In this document: positions 19,908 through 34,500 of the stretch, piece by piece
Numbering within the stretch: the stretch's first letter is position 1
Layout: every line of letters begins with the position of its first letter
NCBI GenBank assembly: GCA_008729055.1
Contig: SDUX01000008.1
Location: forward strand, 5,667,756-5,731,755
DNA from: Pyropia haitanensis
Lineage: Eukaryota; Rhodophyta; Bangiophyceae; Bangiales; Bangiaceae
DNA length: 64,000 nucleotides
Direction: 5' to 3'
Position numbers and translations under genes: made by a program
Notes under the pieces: model-generated
What the model was told of the DNA's origin: nothing
Databases searched by the model: none
The model's input: the letters and a program-made list of their open reading frames with translations, nothing else

Positions 19908-22900
19908 GCGCAGTGGACAGTTTGGGTGGCGGGGCGCACTTTGTGGCCACTGTTGGACCACTTTCTGGCGACTTTCGTCTCAATTTTCTTTGCAGTTATG
20001 GAAAGTTCTTGCCCCCAATTGCCCATTTGTGTCCTAATTTGGCCCCCTTTTTGCCCACTTTTTGCCCACTTCTTACCCACTTCCTACCCACTTTTGCCCA
20101 CTTTTGCCCACTTTTGCCCACTTTTGCGTCTACAGCGATGCTGCACACGATGCGGCGGCCGAATTGGCGCGCATACTTCGTTCCAGCCATAGATCCGCCC
20201 GCTCGATGTCCGAGGTTCGACCCCCACTGTCGTGCATGGGGTGGTAGGCCGCTTCTCACCCACTTTTGCCCACTGTTGCCCACTTTTGCCCACTTTTGCG
20301 TGTACAGCAATGCTGCACGCGCTCCGGCGGCCGAATTGGCTCGCATCCTTTATTCCAGCCATACATCCGCCCGCTCGACGTCCGAGGTTCCACCCGCACC
20401 GTCGTGCATGGGGTGGTTGGCCGACCTGTTCGTTGGCGCGTCCGTTGGATGCAACGAGTGTTTTGTGGAGCGCCGGTTTCCACGTGTCAATTGTGTGGAA
20501 TGGTTTTTGCCACGTGGGGGTCCCGACAGCCAGGTGTGACGGTCGGCGACAAAAGTTCCGCCCTCACACCGTCCACGCCAGTGTGACGGGCGGAACGCGC
20601 AGTGGACAGTTTGGGTGGCGGGGCGCACTTTGTGGCCACTGTTGGACCACTTTCTGGCGACTTTCGTCTCAATTTTCTTTGCAGTTATGGAAAGTTCTTG
20701 CCCCCAATTGCCCATTTGTGTCCTAATTTGGCCCCCTTTTTGCCCACTTTTTGCCCACTTCTTACCCACTTCCTACCCACTTTTGCCCACTTTTGCCCAC
20801 TTTTGCCCACTTTTGCGTCTACAGCGATGCTGCACACGATGCGGCGGCCGAATTGGCGCGCATACTTCGTTCCAGCCATAGATCCGCCCGCTCGATGTCC
20901 GAGGTTCGACCCCCACTGTCGTGCATGGGGTGGTAGGCCGCTTCTCACCCACTTTTGCCCACTGTTGCCCACTTTTGCCCACTTTTGCGTGTACAGCAAT
21001 GCTGCACGCGCTCCGGCGGCCGAATTGGCTCGCATCCTTTATTCCAGCCATACATCCGCCCGCTCGACGTCCGAGGTTCCACCCGCACCGTCGTGCATGG
21101 GGTGGTTGGCCGACCTGTTCGTTGGCGCGTCCGTTGGATGCAACGAGTGTTTTGTGGAGCGCCGGTTTCCACGTGTCAATTGTGTGGAATGGTTTTTGCC
21201 ACGTGGGGGTCCCGACAGCCAGGTGTGACGGTCGGCGACAAAAGTTCCGCCCTCACACCGTCCACGCCAGTGTGACGGGCGGAACGCGCAGTGGACAGTT
21301 TGGGTGGCGGGGCGCACTTTGTGGCCACTGTTGGACCACTTTCTGGCGACTTTCGTCTCAATTTTCTTTGCAGTTATGGAAAGTTCTTGCCCCCAATTGC
21401 CCATTTGTGTCCTAATTTGGCCCCCTTTTTGCCCACTTTTTGCCCACTTCTTACCCACTTCCTACCCACTTTTGCCCACTTTTGCCCACTTTTGCCCACT
21501 TTTGCGTCTACAGCGATGCTGCACACGATGCGGCGGCCGAATTGGCGCGCATACTTCGTTCCAGCCATAGATCCGCCCGCTCGATGTCCGAGGTTCGACC
21601 CCCACTGTCGTGCATGGGGTGGTAGGCCGCTTCTCACCCACTTTTGCCCACTGTTGCCCACTTTTGCCCACTTTTGCGTGTACAGCAATGCTGCACGCGC
21701 TCCGGAGGCCGAATTGGCTCGCATCCTTTATTCCAGCCATACATCCGCCCGCTCGACGTCCGAGGTTCCACCCGCACCGTCGTGCATGGGGTGGTTGGCC
21801 GACCTGTTCGTTGGCGCGTCCGTTGGATGCAACGAGTGTTTTGTGGAGCGCCGGTTTCCACGTGTCAATTGTGTGGAATGGTTTTTGCCACGTGGGGGTC
21901 CCGACAGCCAGGTGTGACGGTCGGCGACAAAAGTTCCGCCCTCACACCGTCCACGCCAGTGTGACGGGCGGAACGCGCAGTGGACAGTTTGGGTGGCGGG
22001 GCGCACTTTGTGGCCACTGTTGGACCACTTTCTGGCGACTTTCGTCTCAATTTTCTTTGCAGTTATGGAAAGTTCTTGCCCCCAATTGCCCATTTGTGTC
22101 CTAATTTGGCCCCCTTTTTGCCCACTTTTTGCCCACTTCTTACCCACTTCCTACCCACTTTTGCCCACTTTTGCCCACTTTTGCCCACTTTTGCGTCTAC
22201 AGCGATGCTGCACACGATGCGGCGGCCGAATTGGCGCGCATACTTCGTTCCAGCCATAGATCCGCCCGCTCGATGTCCGAGGTTCGACCCCCACTGTCGT
22301 GCATGGGGTGGTAGGCCGCTTCTCACCCACTTTTGCCCACTGTTGCCCACTTTTGCCCACTTTTGCGTGTACAGCAATGCTGCACGCGCTCCGGCGGCCG
22401 AATTGGCTCGCATCCTTTATTCCAGCCATACATCCGCCCGCTCGACGTCCGAGGTTCCACCCGCACCGTCGTGCATGGGGTGGTTGGCCGACCTGTTCGT
22501 TGGCGCGTCCGTTGGATGCAACGAGTGTTTTGTGGAGCGCCGGTTTCCACGTGTCAATTGTGTGGAATGGTTTTTGCCACGTGGGGGTCCCGACAGCCAG
22601 GTGTGACGGTCGGCGACAAAAGTTCCGCCCTCACACCGTCCACGCCAGTGTGACGGGCGGAACGCGCAGTGGACAGTTTGGGTGGCGGGGCGCACTTTGT
22701 GGCCACTGTTGGACCACTTTCTGGCGACTTTCGTCTCAATTTTCTTTGCAGTTATGGAAAGTTCTTGCCCCCAATTGCCCATTTGTGTCCTAATTTGGCC
22801 CCCTTTTTGCCCACTTTTTGCCCACTTCTTACCCACTTCCTACCCACTTTTGCCCACTTTTGCCCACTTTTGCCCACTTTTGCGTCTACAGCGATGCTGC

Positions 22901-25900
22901 ACACGATGCGGCGGCCGAATTGGCGCGCATACTTCGTTCCAGCCATAGATCCGCCCGCTCGATGTCCGAGGTTCGACCCCCACTGTCGTGCATGGGGTGG
23001 TAGGCCGCTTCTCACCCACTTTTGCCCACTGTTGCCCACTTTTGCCCACTTTTGCGTGTACAGCAATGCTGCACGCGCTCCGGCGGCCGAATTGGCTCGC
23101 ATCCTTTATTCCAGCCATACATCCGCCCGCTCGACGTCCGAGGTTCCACCCGCACCGTCGTGCATGGGGTGGTTGGCCGACCTGTTCGTTGGCGCGTCCG
23201 TTGGATGCAACGAGTGTTTTGTGGAGCGCCGGTTTCCACGTGTCAATTGTGTGGAATGGTTTTTGCCACGTGGGGGTCCCGACAGCCAGGTGTGACGGTC
23301 GGCGACAAAAGTTCCGCCCTCACACCGTCCACGCCAGTGTGACGGGCGGAACGCGCAGTGGACAGTTTGGGTGGCGGGGCGCACTTTGTGGCCACTGTTG
23401 GACCACTTTCTGGCGACTTTCGTCTCAATTTTCTTTGCAGTTATGGAAAGTTCTTGCCCCCAATTGCCCATTTGTGTCCTAATTTGGCCCCCTTTTTGCC
23501 CACTTTTTGCCCACTTCTTACCCACTTCCTACCCACTTTTGCCCACTTTTGCCCACTTTTGCCCACTTTTGCGTCTACAGCGATGCTGCACACGATGCGG
23601 CGGCCGAATTGGCGCGCATACTTCGTTCCAGCCATAGATCCGCCCGCTCGATGTCCGAGGTTCGACCCCCACTGTCGTGCATGGGGTGGTAGGCCGCTTC
23701 TCACCCACTTTTGCCCACTGTTGCCCACTTTTGCCCACTTTTGCGTGTACAGCAATGCTGCACGCGCTCCGGAGGCCGAATTGGCTCGCATCCTTTATTC
23801 CAGCCATACATCCGCCCGCTCGACGTCCGAGGTTCCACCCGCACCGTCGTGCATGGGGTGGTTGGCCGACCTGTTCGTTGGCGCGTCCGTTGGATGCAAC
23901 GAGTGTTTTGTGGAGCGCCGGTTTCCACGTGTCAATTGTGTGGAATGGTTTTTGCCACGTGGGGGTCCCGACAGCCAGGTGTGACGGTCGGCGACAAAAG
24001 TTCCGCCCTCACACCGTCCACGCCAGTGTGACGGGCGGAACGCGCAGTGGACAGTTTGGGTGGCGGGGCGCACTTTGTGGCCACTGTTGGACCACTTTCT
24101 GGCGACTTTCGTCTCAATTTTCTTTGCAGTTATGGAAAGTTCTTGCCCCCAATTGCCCATTTGTGTCCTAATTTGGCCCCCTTTTTGCCCACTTTTTGCC
24201 CACTTCTTACCCACTTCCTACCCACTTTTGCCCACTTTTGCCCACTTTTGCCCACTTTTGCGTCTACAGCGATGCTGCACACGATGCGGCGGCCGAATTG
24301 GCGCGCATACTTCGTTCCAGCCATAGATCCGCCCGCTCGATGTCCGAGGTTCGACCCCCACTGTCGTGCATGGGGTGGTAGGCCGCTTCTCACCCACTTT
24401 TGCCCACTGTTGCCCACTTTTGCCCACTTTTGCGTGTACAGCAATGCTGCACGCGCTCCGGAGGCCGAATTGGCTCGCATCCTTTATTCCAGCCATACAT
24501 CCGCCCGCTCGACGTCCGAGGTTCCACCCGCACCGTCGTGCATGGGGTGGTTGGCCGACCTGTTCGTTGGCGCGTCCGTTGGATGCAACGAGTGTTTTGT
24601 GGAGCGCCGGTTTCCACGTGTCAATTGTGTGGAATGGTTTTTGCCACGTGGGGGTCCCGACAGCCAGGTGTGACGGTCGGCGACAAAAGTTCCGCCCTCA
24701 CACCGTCCACGCCAGTGTGACGGGCGGAACGCGCAGTGGACAGTTTGGGTGGCGGGGCGCACTTTGTGGCCACTGTTGGACCACTTTCTGGCGACTTTCG
24801 TCTCAATTTTCTTTGCAGTTATGGAAAGTTCTTGCCCCCAATTGCCCATTTGTGTCCTAATTTGGCCCCCTTTTTGCCCACTTTTTGCCCACTTCTTACC
24901 CACTTCCTACCCACTTTTGCCCACTTTTGCCCACTTTTGCCCACTTTTGCGTCTACAGCGATGCTGCACACGATGCGGCGGCCGAATTGGCGCGCATACT
25001 TCGTTCCAGCCATAGATCCGCCCGCTCGATGTCCGAGGTTCGACCCCCACTGTCGTGCATGGGGTGGTAGGCCGCTTCTCACCCACTTTTGCCCACTGTT
25101 GCCCACTTTTGCCCACTTTTGCGTGTACAGCAATGCTGCACGCGCTCCGGCGGCCGAATTGGCTCGCATCCTTTATTCCAGCCATACATCCGCCCGCTCG
25201 ACGTCCGAGGTTCCACCCGCACCGTCGTGCATGGGGTGGTTGGCCGACCTGTTCGTTGGCGCGTCCGTTGGATGCAACGAGTGTTTTGTGGAGCGCCGGT
25301 TTCCACGTGTCAATTGTGTGGAATGGTTTTTGCCACGTGGGGGTCCCGACAGCCAGGTGTGACGGTCGGCGACAAAAGTTCCGCCCTCACACCGTCCACG
25401 CCAGTGTGACGGGCGGAACGCGCAGTGGACAGTTTGGGTGGCGGGGCGCACTTTGTGGCCACTGTTGGACCACTTTCTGGCGACTTTCGTCTCAATTTTC
25501 TTTGCAGTTATGGAAAGTTCTTGCCCCCAATTGCCCATTTGTGTCCTAATTTGGCCCCCTTTTTGCCCACTTTTTGCCCACTTCTTACCCACTTCCTACC
25601 CACTTTTGCCCACTTTTGCCCACTTTTGCCCACTTTTGCGTCTACAGCGATGCTGCACACGATGCGGCGGCCGAATTGGCGCGCATACTTCGTTCCAGCC
25701 ATAGATCCGCCCGCTCGATGTCCGAGGTTCGACCCCCACTGTCGTGCATGGGGTGGTAGGCCGCTTCTCACCCACTTTTGCCCACTGTTGCCCACTTTTG
25801 CCCACTTTTGCGTGTACAGCAATGCTGCACGCGCTCCGGAGGCCGAATTGGCTCGCATCCTTTATTCCAGCCATACATCCGCCCGCTCGACGTCCGAGGT

Positions 25901-28900
25901 TCCACCCGCACCGTCGTGCATGGGGTGGTTGGCCGACCTGTTCGTTGGCGCGTCCGTTGGATGCAACGAGTGTTTTGTGGAGCGCCGGTTTCCACGTGTC
26001 AATTGTGTGGAATGGTTTTTGCCACGTGGGGGTCCCGACAGCCAGGTGTGACGGTCGGCGACAAAAGTTCCGCCCTCACACCGTCCACGCCAGTGTGACG
26101 GGCGGAACGCGCAGTGGACAGTTTGGGTGGCGGGGCGCACTTTGTGGCCACTGTTGGACCACTTTCTGGCGACTTTCGTCTCAATTTTCTTTGCAGTTAT
26201 GGAAAGTTCTTGCCCCCAATTGCCCATTTGTGTCCTAATTTGGCCCCCTTTTTGCCCACTTTTTGCCCACTTCTTACCCACTTCCTACCCACTTTTGCCC
26301 ACTTTTGCCCACTTTTGCCCACTTTTGCGTCTACAGCGATGCTGCACACGATGCGGCGGCCGAATTGGCGCGCATACTTCGTTCCAGCCATAGATCCGCC
26401 CGCTCGATGTCCGAGGTTCGACCCCCACTGTCGTGCATGGGGTGGTAGGCCGCTTCTCACCCACTTTTGCCCACTGTTGCCCACTTTTGCCCACTTTTGC
26501 GTGTACAGCAATGCTGCACGCGCTCCGGCGGCCGAATTGGCTCGCATCCTTTATTCCAGCCATACATCCGCCCGCTCGACGTCCGAGGTTCCACCCGCAC
26601 CGTCGTGCATGGGGTGGTTGGCCGACCTGTTCGTTGGCGCGTCCGTTGGATGCAACGAGTGTTTTGTGGAGCGCCGGTTTCCACGTGTCAATTGTGTGGA
26701 ATGGTTTTTGCCACGTGGGGGTCCCGACAGCCAGGTGTGACGGTCGGCGACAAAAGTTCCGCCCTCACACCGTCCACGCCAGTGTGACGGGCGGAACGCG
26801 CAGTGGACAGTTTGGGTGGCGGGGCGCACTTTGTGGCCACTGTTGGACCACTTTCTGGCGACTTTCGTCTCAATTTTCTTTGCAGTTATGGAAAGTTCTT
26901 GCCCCCAATTGCCCATTTGTGTCCTAATTTGGCCCCCTTTTTGCCCACTTTTTGCCCACTTCTTACCCACTTCCTACCCACTTTTGCCCACTTTTGCCCA
27001 CTTTTGCCCACTTTTGCGTCTACAGCGATGCTGCACACGATGCGGCGGCCGAATTGGCGCGCATACTTCGTTCCAGCCATAGATCCGCCCGCTCGATGTC
27101 CGAGGTTCGACCCCCACTGTCGTGCATGGGGTGGTAGGCCGCTTCTCACCCACTTTTGCCCACTGTTGCCCACTTTTGCCCACTTTTGCGTGTACAGCAA
27201 TGCTGCACGCGCTCCGGAGGCCGAATTGGCTCGCATCCTTTATTCCAGCCATACATCCGCCCGCTCGACGTCCGAGGTTCCACCCGCACCGTCGTGCATG
27301 GGGTGGTTGGCCGACCTGTTCGTTGGCGCGTCCGTTGGATGCAACGAGTGTTTTGTGGAGCGCCGGTTTCCACGTGTCAATTGTGTGGAATGGTTTTTGC
27401 CACGTGGGGGTCCCGACAGCCAGGTGTGACGGTCGGCGACAAAAGTTCCGCCCTCACACCGTCCACGCCAGTGTGACGGGCGGAACGCGCAGTGGACAGT
27501 TTGGGTGGCGGGGCGCACTTTGTGGCCACTGTTGGACCACTTTCTGGCGACTTTCGTCTCAATTTTCTTTGCAGTTATGGAAAGTTCTTGCCCCCAATTG
27601 CCCATTTGTGTCCTAATTTGGCCCCCTTTTTGCCCACTTTTTGCCCACTTCTTACCCACTTCCTACCCACTTTTGCCCACTTTTGCCCACTTTTGCCCAC
27701 TTTTGCGTCTACAGCGATGCTGCACACGATGCGGCGGCCGAATTGGCGCGCATACTTCGTTCCAGCCATAGATCCGCCCGCTCGATGTCCGAGGTTCGAC
27801 CCCCACTGTCGTGCATGGGGTGGTAGGCCGCTTCTCACCCACTTTTGCCCACTGTTGCCCACTTTTGCCCACTTTTGCGTGTACAGCAATGCTGCACGCG
27901 CTCCGGAGGCCGAATTGGCTCGCATCCTTTATTCCAGCCATACATCCGCCCGCTCGACGTCCGAGGTTCCACCCGCACCGTCGTGCATGGGGTGGTTGGC
28001 CGACCTGTTCGTTGGCGCGTCCGTTGGATGCAACGAGTGTTTTGTGGAGCGCCGGTTTCCACGTGTCAATTGTGTGGAATGGTTTTTGCCACGTGGGGGT
28101 CCCGACAGCCAGGTGTGACGGTCGGCGACAAAAGTTCCGCCCTCACACCGTCCACGCCAGTGTGACGGGCGGAACGCGCAGTGGACAGTTTGGGTGGCGG
28201 GGCGCACTTTGTGGCCACTGTTGGACCACTTTCTGGCGACTTTCGTCTCAATTTTCTTTGCAGTTATGGAAAGTTCTTGCCCCCAATTGCCCATTTGTGT
28301 CCTAATTTGGCCCCCTTTTTGCCCACTTTTTGCCCACTTCTTACCCACTTCCTACCCACTTTTGCCCACTTTTGCCCACTTTTGCCCACTTTTGCGTCTA
28401 CAGCGATGCTGCACACGATGCGGCGGCCGAATTGGCGCGCATACTTCGTTCCAGCCATAGATCCGCCCGCTCGATGTCCGAGGTTCGACCCCCACTGTCG
28501 TGCATGGGGTGGTAGGCCGCTTCTCACCCACTTTTGCCCACTGTTGCCCACTTTTGCCCACTTTTGCGTGTACAGCAATGCTGCACGCGCTCCGGAGGCC
28601 GAATTGGCTCGCATCCTTTATTCCAGCCATACATCCGCCCGCTCGACGTCCGAGGTTCCACCCGCACCGTCGTGCATGGGGTGGTTGGCCGACCTGTTCG
28701 TTGGCGCGTCCGTTGGATGCAACGAGTGTTTTGTGGAGCGCCGGTTTCCACGTGTCAATTGTGTGGAATGGTTTTTGCCACGTGGGGGTCCCGACAGCCA
28801 GGTGTGACGGTCGGCGACAAAAGTTCCGCCCTCACACCGTCCACGCCAGTGTGACGGGCGGAACGCGCAGTGGACAGTTTGGGTGGCGGGGCGCACTTTG

Positions 28901-31514
28901 TGGCCACTGTTGGACCACTTTCTGGCGACTTTCGTCTCAATTTTCTTTGCAGTTATGGAAAGTTCTTGCCCCCAATTGCCCATTTGTGTCCTAATTTGGC
29001 CCCCTTTTTGCCCACTTTTTGCCCACTTCTTACCCACTTCCTACCCACTTTTGCCCACTTTTGCCCACTTTTGCCCACTTTTGCGTCTACAGCGATGCTG
29101 CACACGATGCGGCGGCCGAATTGGCGCGCATACTTCGTTCCAGCCATAGATCCGCCCGCTCGATGTCCGAGGTTCGACCCCCACTGTCGTGCATGGGGTG
29201 GTAGGCCGCTTCTCACCCACTTTTGCCCACTGTTGCCCACTTTTGCCCACTTTTGCGTGTACAGCAATGCTGCACGCGCTCCGGAGGCCGAATTGGCTCG
29301 CATCCTTTATTCCAGCCATACATCCGCCCGCTCGACGTCCGAGGTTCCACCCGCACCGTCGTGCATGGGGTGGTTGGCCGACCTGTTCGTTGGCGCGTCC
29401 GTTGGATGCAACGAGTGTTTTGTGGAGCGCCGGTTTCCACGTGTCAATTGTGTGGAATGGTTTTTGCCACGTGGGGGTCCCGACAGCCAGGTGTGACGGT
29501 CGGCGACAAAAGTTCCGCCCTCACACCGTCCACGCCAGTGTGACGGGCGGAACGCGCAGTGGACAGTTTGGGTGGCGGGGCGCACTTTGTGGCCACTGTT
29601 GGACCACTTTCTGGCGACTTTCGTCTCAATTTTCTTTGCAGTTATGGAAAGTTCTTGCCCCCAATTGCCCATTTGTGTCCTAATTTGGCCCCCTTTTTGC
29701 CCACTTTTTGCCCACTTCTTACCCACTTCCTACCCACTTTTGCCCACTTTTGCCCACTTTTGCCCACTTTTGCGTCTACAGCGATGCTGCACACGATGCG
29801 GCGGCCGAATTGGCGCGCATACTTCGTTCCAGCCATAGATCCGCCCGCTCGATGTCCGAGGTTCGACCCCCACTGTCGTGCATGGGGTGGTAGGCCGCTT
29901 CTCACCCACTTTTGCCCACTGTTGCCCACTTTTGCCCACTTTTGCGTGTACAGCAATGCTGCACGCGCTCCGGAGGCCGAATTGGCTCGCATCCTTTATT
30001 CCAGCCATACATCCGCCCGCTCGACGTCCGAGGTTCCACCCGCACCGTCGTGCATGGGGTGGTTGGCCGACCTGTTCGTTGGCGCGTCCGTTGGATGCAA
30101 CGAGTGTTTTGTGGAGCGCCGGTTTCCACGTGTCAATTGTGTGGAATGGTTTTTGCCACGTGGGGGTCCCGACAGCCAGGTGTGACGGTCGGCGACAAAA
30201 GTTCCGCCCTCACACCGTCCACGCCAGTGTGACGGGCGGAACGCGCAGTGGACAGTTTGGGTGGCGGGGCGCACTTTGTGGCCACTGTTGGACCACTTTC
30301 TGGCGACTTTCGTCTCAATTTTCTTTGCAGTTATGGAAAGTTCTTGCCCCCAATTGCCCATTTGTGTCCTAATTTGGCCCCCTTTTTGCCCACTTTTTGC
30401 CCACTTCTTACCCACTTCCTACCCACTTTTGCCCACTTTTGCCCACTTTTGCCCACTTTTGCGTCTACAGCGATGCTGCACACGATGCGGCGGCCGAATT
30501 GGCGCGCATACTTCGTTCCAGCCATAGATCCGCCCGCTCGATGTCCGAGGTTCGACCCCCACTGTCGTGCATGGGGTGGTAGGCCGCTTCTCACCCACTT
30601 TTGCCCACTGTTGCCCACTTTTGCCCACTTTTGCGTGTACAGCAATGCTGCACGCGCTCCGGCGGCCGAATTGGCTCGCATCCTTTATTCCAGCCATACA
30701 TCCGCCCGCTCGACGTCCGAGGTTCCACCCGCACCGTCGTGCATGGGGTGGTTGGCCGACCTGTTCGTTGGCGCGTCCGTTGGATGCAACGAGTGTTTTG
30801 TGGAGCGCCGGTTTCCACGTGTCAATTGTGTGGAATGGTTTTTGCCACGTGGGGGTCCCGACAGCCAGGTGTGACGGTCGGCGACAAAAGTTCCGCCCTC
30901 ACACCGTCCACGCCAGTGTGACGGGCGGAACGCGCAGTGGACAGTTTGGGTGGCGGGGCGCACTTTGTGGCCACTGTTGGACCACTTTCTGGCGACTTTC
31001 GTCTCAATTTTCTTTGCAGTTATGGAAAGTTCTTGCCCCCAATTGCCCATTTGTGTCCTAATTTGGCCCCCTTTTTGCCCACTTTTTGCCCACTTCTTAC
31101 CCACTTCCTACCCACTTTTGCCCACTTTTGCCCACTTTTGCCCACTTTTGCGTCTACAGCGATGCTGCACACGATGCGGCGGCCGAATTGGCGCGCATAC
31201 TTCGTTCCAGCCATAGATCCGCCCGCTCGATGTCCGAGGTTCGACCCCCACTGTCGTGCATGGGGTGGTAGGCCGCTTCTCACCCACTTTTGCCCACTGT
31301 TGCCCACTTTTGCCCACTTTTGCGTGTACAGCAATGCTGCACGCGCTCCGGCGGCCGAATTGGCTCGCATCCTTTATTCCAGCCATACATCCGCCCGCTC
31401 GACGTCCGAGGTTCCACCCGCACCGTCGTGCATGGGGTGGTTGGCCGACCTGTTCGTTGGCGCGTCCGTTGGATGCAACGAGTGTTTTGTGGAGCGCCGG
31501 TTTCCACGTGTCAA

Positions 31515-34500
31515 TTTGTGGAATGGTTTTTGCCACGTGGGGGTCCCGACAGCCAGGTGTGACGGTCGGCGACAAAAGTTCCGCCCTCACACCGTCCACG
31601 CCAGTGTGACGGGCGGAACGCGCAGTGGACAGTTTGGGTGGCGGGGCGCACTTTGTGGCCACTGTTGGACCACTTTCTGGCGACTTTCGTCTCAATTTTC
31701 TTTGCAGTTATGGAAAGTTCTTGCCCCCAATTGCCCATTTGTGTCCTAATTTGGCCCCCTTTTTGCCCACTTTTTGCCCACTTCTTACCCACTTCCTACC
31801 CACTTTTGCCCACTTTTGCCCACTTTTGCCCACTTTTGCGTCTACAGCGATGCTGCACACGATGCGGCGGCCGAATTGGCGCGCATACTTCGTTCCAGCC
31901 ATAGATCCGCCCGCTCGATGTCCGAGGTTCGACCCCCACTGTCGTGCATGGGGTGGTAGGCCGCTTCTCACCCACTTTTGCCCACTGTTGCCCACTTTTG
32001 CCCACTTTTGCGTGTACAGCAATGCTGCACGCGCTCCGGCGGCCGAATTGGCTCGCATCCTTTATTCCAGCCATACATCCGCCCGCTCGACGTCCGAGGT
32101 TCCACCCGCACCGTCGTGCATGGGGTGGTTGGCCGACCTGTTCGTTGGCGCGTCCGTTGGATGCAACGAGTGTTTTGTGGAGCGCCGGTTTCCACGTGTC
32201 AATTTTGTGGAATGGTTTTTGCCACGTGGGGGTCCCGACAGCCAGGTGTGACGGTCGGCGACAAAAGTTCCGCCCTCACACCGTCCACGCCAGTGTGACG
32301 GGCGGAACGCGCAGTGGACAGTTTGGGTGGCGGGGCGCACTTTGTGGCCACTGTTGGACCACTTTCTGGCGACTTTCGTCTCAATTTTCTTTGCAGTTAT
32401 GGAAAGTTCTTGCCCCCAATTGCCCATTTGTGTCCTAATTTGGCCCCCTTTTTGCCCACTTTTTGCCCACTTCTTACCCACTTCCTACCCACTTTTGCCC
32501 ACTTTTGCCCACTTTTGCCCACTTTTGCGTCTACAGCGATGCTGCACACGATGCGGCGGCCGAATTGGCGCGCATACTTCGTTCCAGCCATAGATCCGCC
32601 CGCTCGATGTCCGAGGTTCGACCCCCACGGTCGTGCATGGGGTGGTAGGCCGCTTCTCACCCACTTTTGCCCACTGTTGCCCACTTTTGCCCACTTTTGC
32701 GTGTACAGCAATGCTGCACGCGCTCCGGCGGCCGAATTGGCTCGCATCCTTTATTCCAGCCATACATCCGCCCGCTCGACGTCCGAGGTTCCACCCGCAC
32801 CGTCGTGCATGGGGTGGTTGGCCGACCTGTTCGTTGGCGCGTCCGTTGGATGCAACGAGTGTTTTGTGGAGCGCCGGTTTCCACGTGTCAATTTGTGGAA
32901 TGGTTTTTGCCACGTGGGGGTCCCGACAGCCAGGTGTGACGGTCGGCGACAAAAGTTCCGCCCTCACACCGTCCACGCCAGTGTGACGGGCGGAACGCGC
33001 AGTGGACAGTTTGGGTGGCGGGGCGCACTTTGTGGCCACTGTTGGACCACTTTCTGGCGACTTTCGTCTCAATTTTCTTTGCAGTTATGGAAAGTTCTTG
33101 CCCCCAATTGCCCATTTGTGTCCTAATTTGGCCCCCTTTTTGCCCACTTTTTGCCCACTTCTTACCCACTTCCTACCCACTTTTGCCCACTTTTGCCCAC
33201 TTTTGCCCACTTTTGCGTCTACAGCGATGCTGCACACGATCCGGCGGCCGAATTGGCGCGCATACTTCGTTCCAGCCATAGATCCGCCCGCTCGATGTCC
33301 GAGGTTCGACCCCCACGGTCGTGCATGGGGTGGTAGGCCGCTTCTCACCCACTTTTGCCCACTGTTGCCCACTTTTGCCCACTTTTGCGTGTACAGCAAT
33401 GCTGCACGCGCTCCGGCGGCCGAATTGGCTCGCATCCTTTATTCCAGCCATACATCCGCCCGCTCGACGTCCGAGGTTCCACCCGCACCGTCGTGCATGG
33501 GGTGGTTGGCCGACCTGTTCGTTGGCGCGTCCGTTGGATGCAACGAGTGTTTTGTGGAGCGCCGGTTTCCACGTGTCAATTTTGTGGAATGGTTTTTGCC
33601 ACGTGGGGGTCCCGACAGCCAGGTGTGACGGTCGGCGACAAAAGTTCCGCCCTCACACCGTCCACGCCAGTGTGACGGGCGGAACGCGCAGTGGACAGTT
33701 TGGGTGGCGGGGCGCACTTTGTGGCCACTGTTGGACCACTTTCTGGCGACTTTCGTCTCAATTTTCTTTGCAGTTATGGAAAGTTCTTGCCCCCAATTGC
33801 CCATTTGTGTCCTAATTTGGCCCCCTTTTTGCCCACTTTTTGCCCACTTCTTACCCACTTCCTACCCACTTTTGCCCACTTTTGCCCACTTTTGCCCACT
33901 TTTGCGTCTACAGCGATGCTGCACACGATCCGGCGGCCGAATTGGCGCGCATACTTCGTTCCAGCCATAGATCCGCCCGCTCGATGTCCGAGGTTCGACC
34001 CCCACGGTCGTGCATGGGGTGGTAGGCCGCTTCTCACCCACTTTTGCCCACTGTTGCCCACTTTTGCCCACTTTTGCGTGTACAGCAATGCTGCACGCGC
34101 TCCGGCGGCCGAATTGGCTCGCATCCTTTATTCCAGCCATACATCCGCCCGCTCGACGTCCGAGGTTCCACCCGCACCGTCGTGCATGGGGTGGTTGGCC
34201 GACCTGTTCGTTGGCGCGTCCGTTGGATGCAACGAGTGTTTTGTGGAGCGCCGGTTTCCACGTGTCAATTTTGTGGAATGGTTTTTGCCACGTGGGGGTC
34301 CCGACAGCCAGGTGTGACGGTCGGCGACAAAAGTTCCGCCCTCACACCGTCCACGCCAGTGTGACGGGCGGAACGCGCAGTGGACAGTTTGGGTGGCGGG
34401 GCGCACTTTGTGGCCACTGTTGGACCACTTTCTGGCGACTTTCGTCTCAATTTTCTTTGCAGTTATGGAAAGTTCTTGCCCCCAATTGCCCATTTGTGTC

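Larger units (their letters stand above)
19224..19912 (+). repeat. Reference 689-bp satellite unit
   Basis: Chosen as a clean example, phased at GTGGACAGTTTGGG. In order: GC-rich head with CACTTTGTGGCCACTG; pyrimidine-rich acceptor-like stretch (19,291-19,306); decamer run (19,364-19,439); first 165-bp segment (19,398-19,562); second 165-bp segment (19,570-19,734); CACGTG at 19,792 and 19,822; hairpin (19,866-19,907). Positions in other regular units follow by adding multiples of about 689. Confidence 0.9.
19067..31514 (+). repeat. Regular satellite block IIIa (subfamily F2, CAATTGTGTGG form)
   Basis: After about 50 degenerate bases next to the gap, units are extremely uniform. Equivalent points run at 689-bp steps from 19,224 to 30,937. 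All carry ACTTTCGTCTCAATT, CACACGATGCGG, GACCTGTTCG and CAATTGTGTGG. The main variation is CTCCGGCGG versus CTCCGGAGG in the second 165-bp segment. The A form appears in the units starting at 21,291; 23,358; 24,047; 25,425; 26,803; 27,492; 28,181; 28,870 and 29,559, and the C form elsewhere. Confidence 0.93.
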
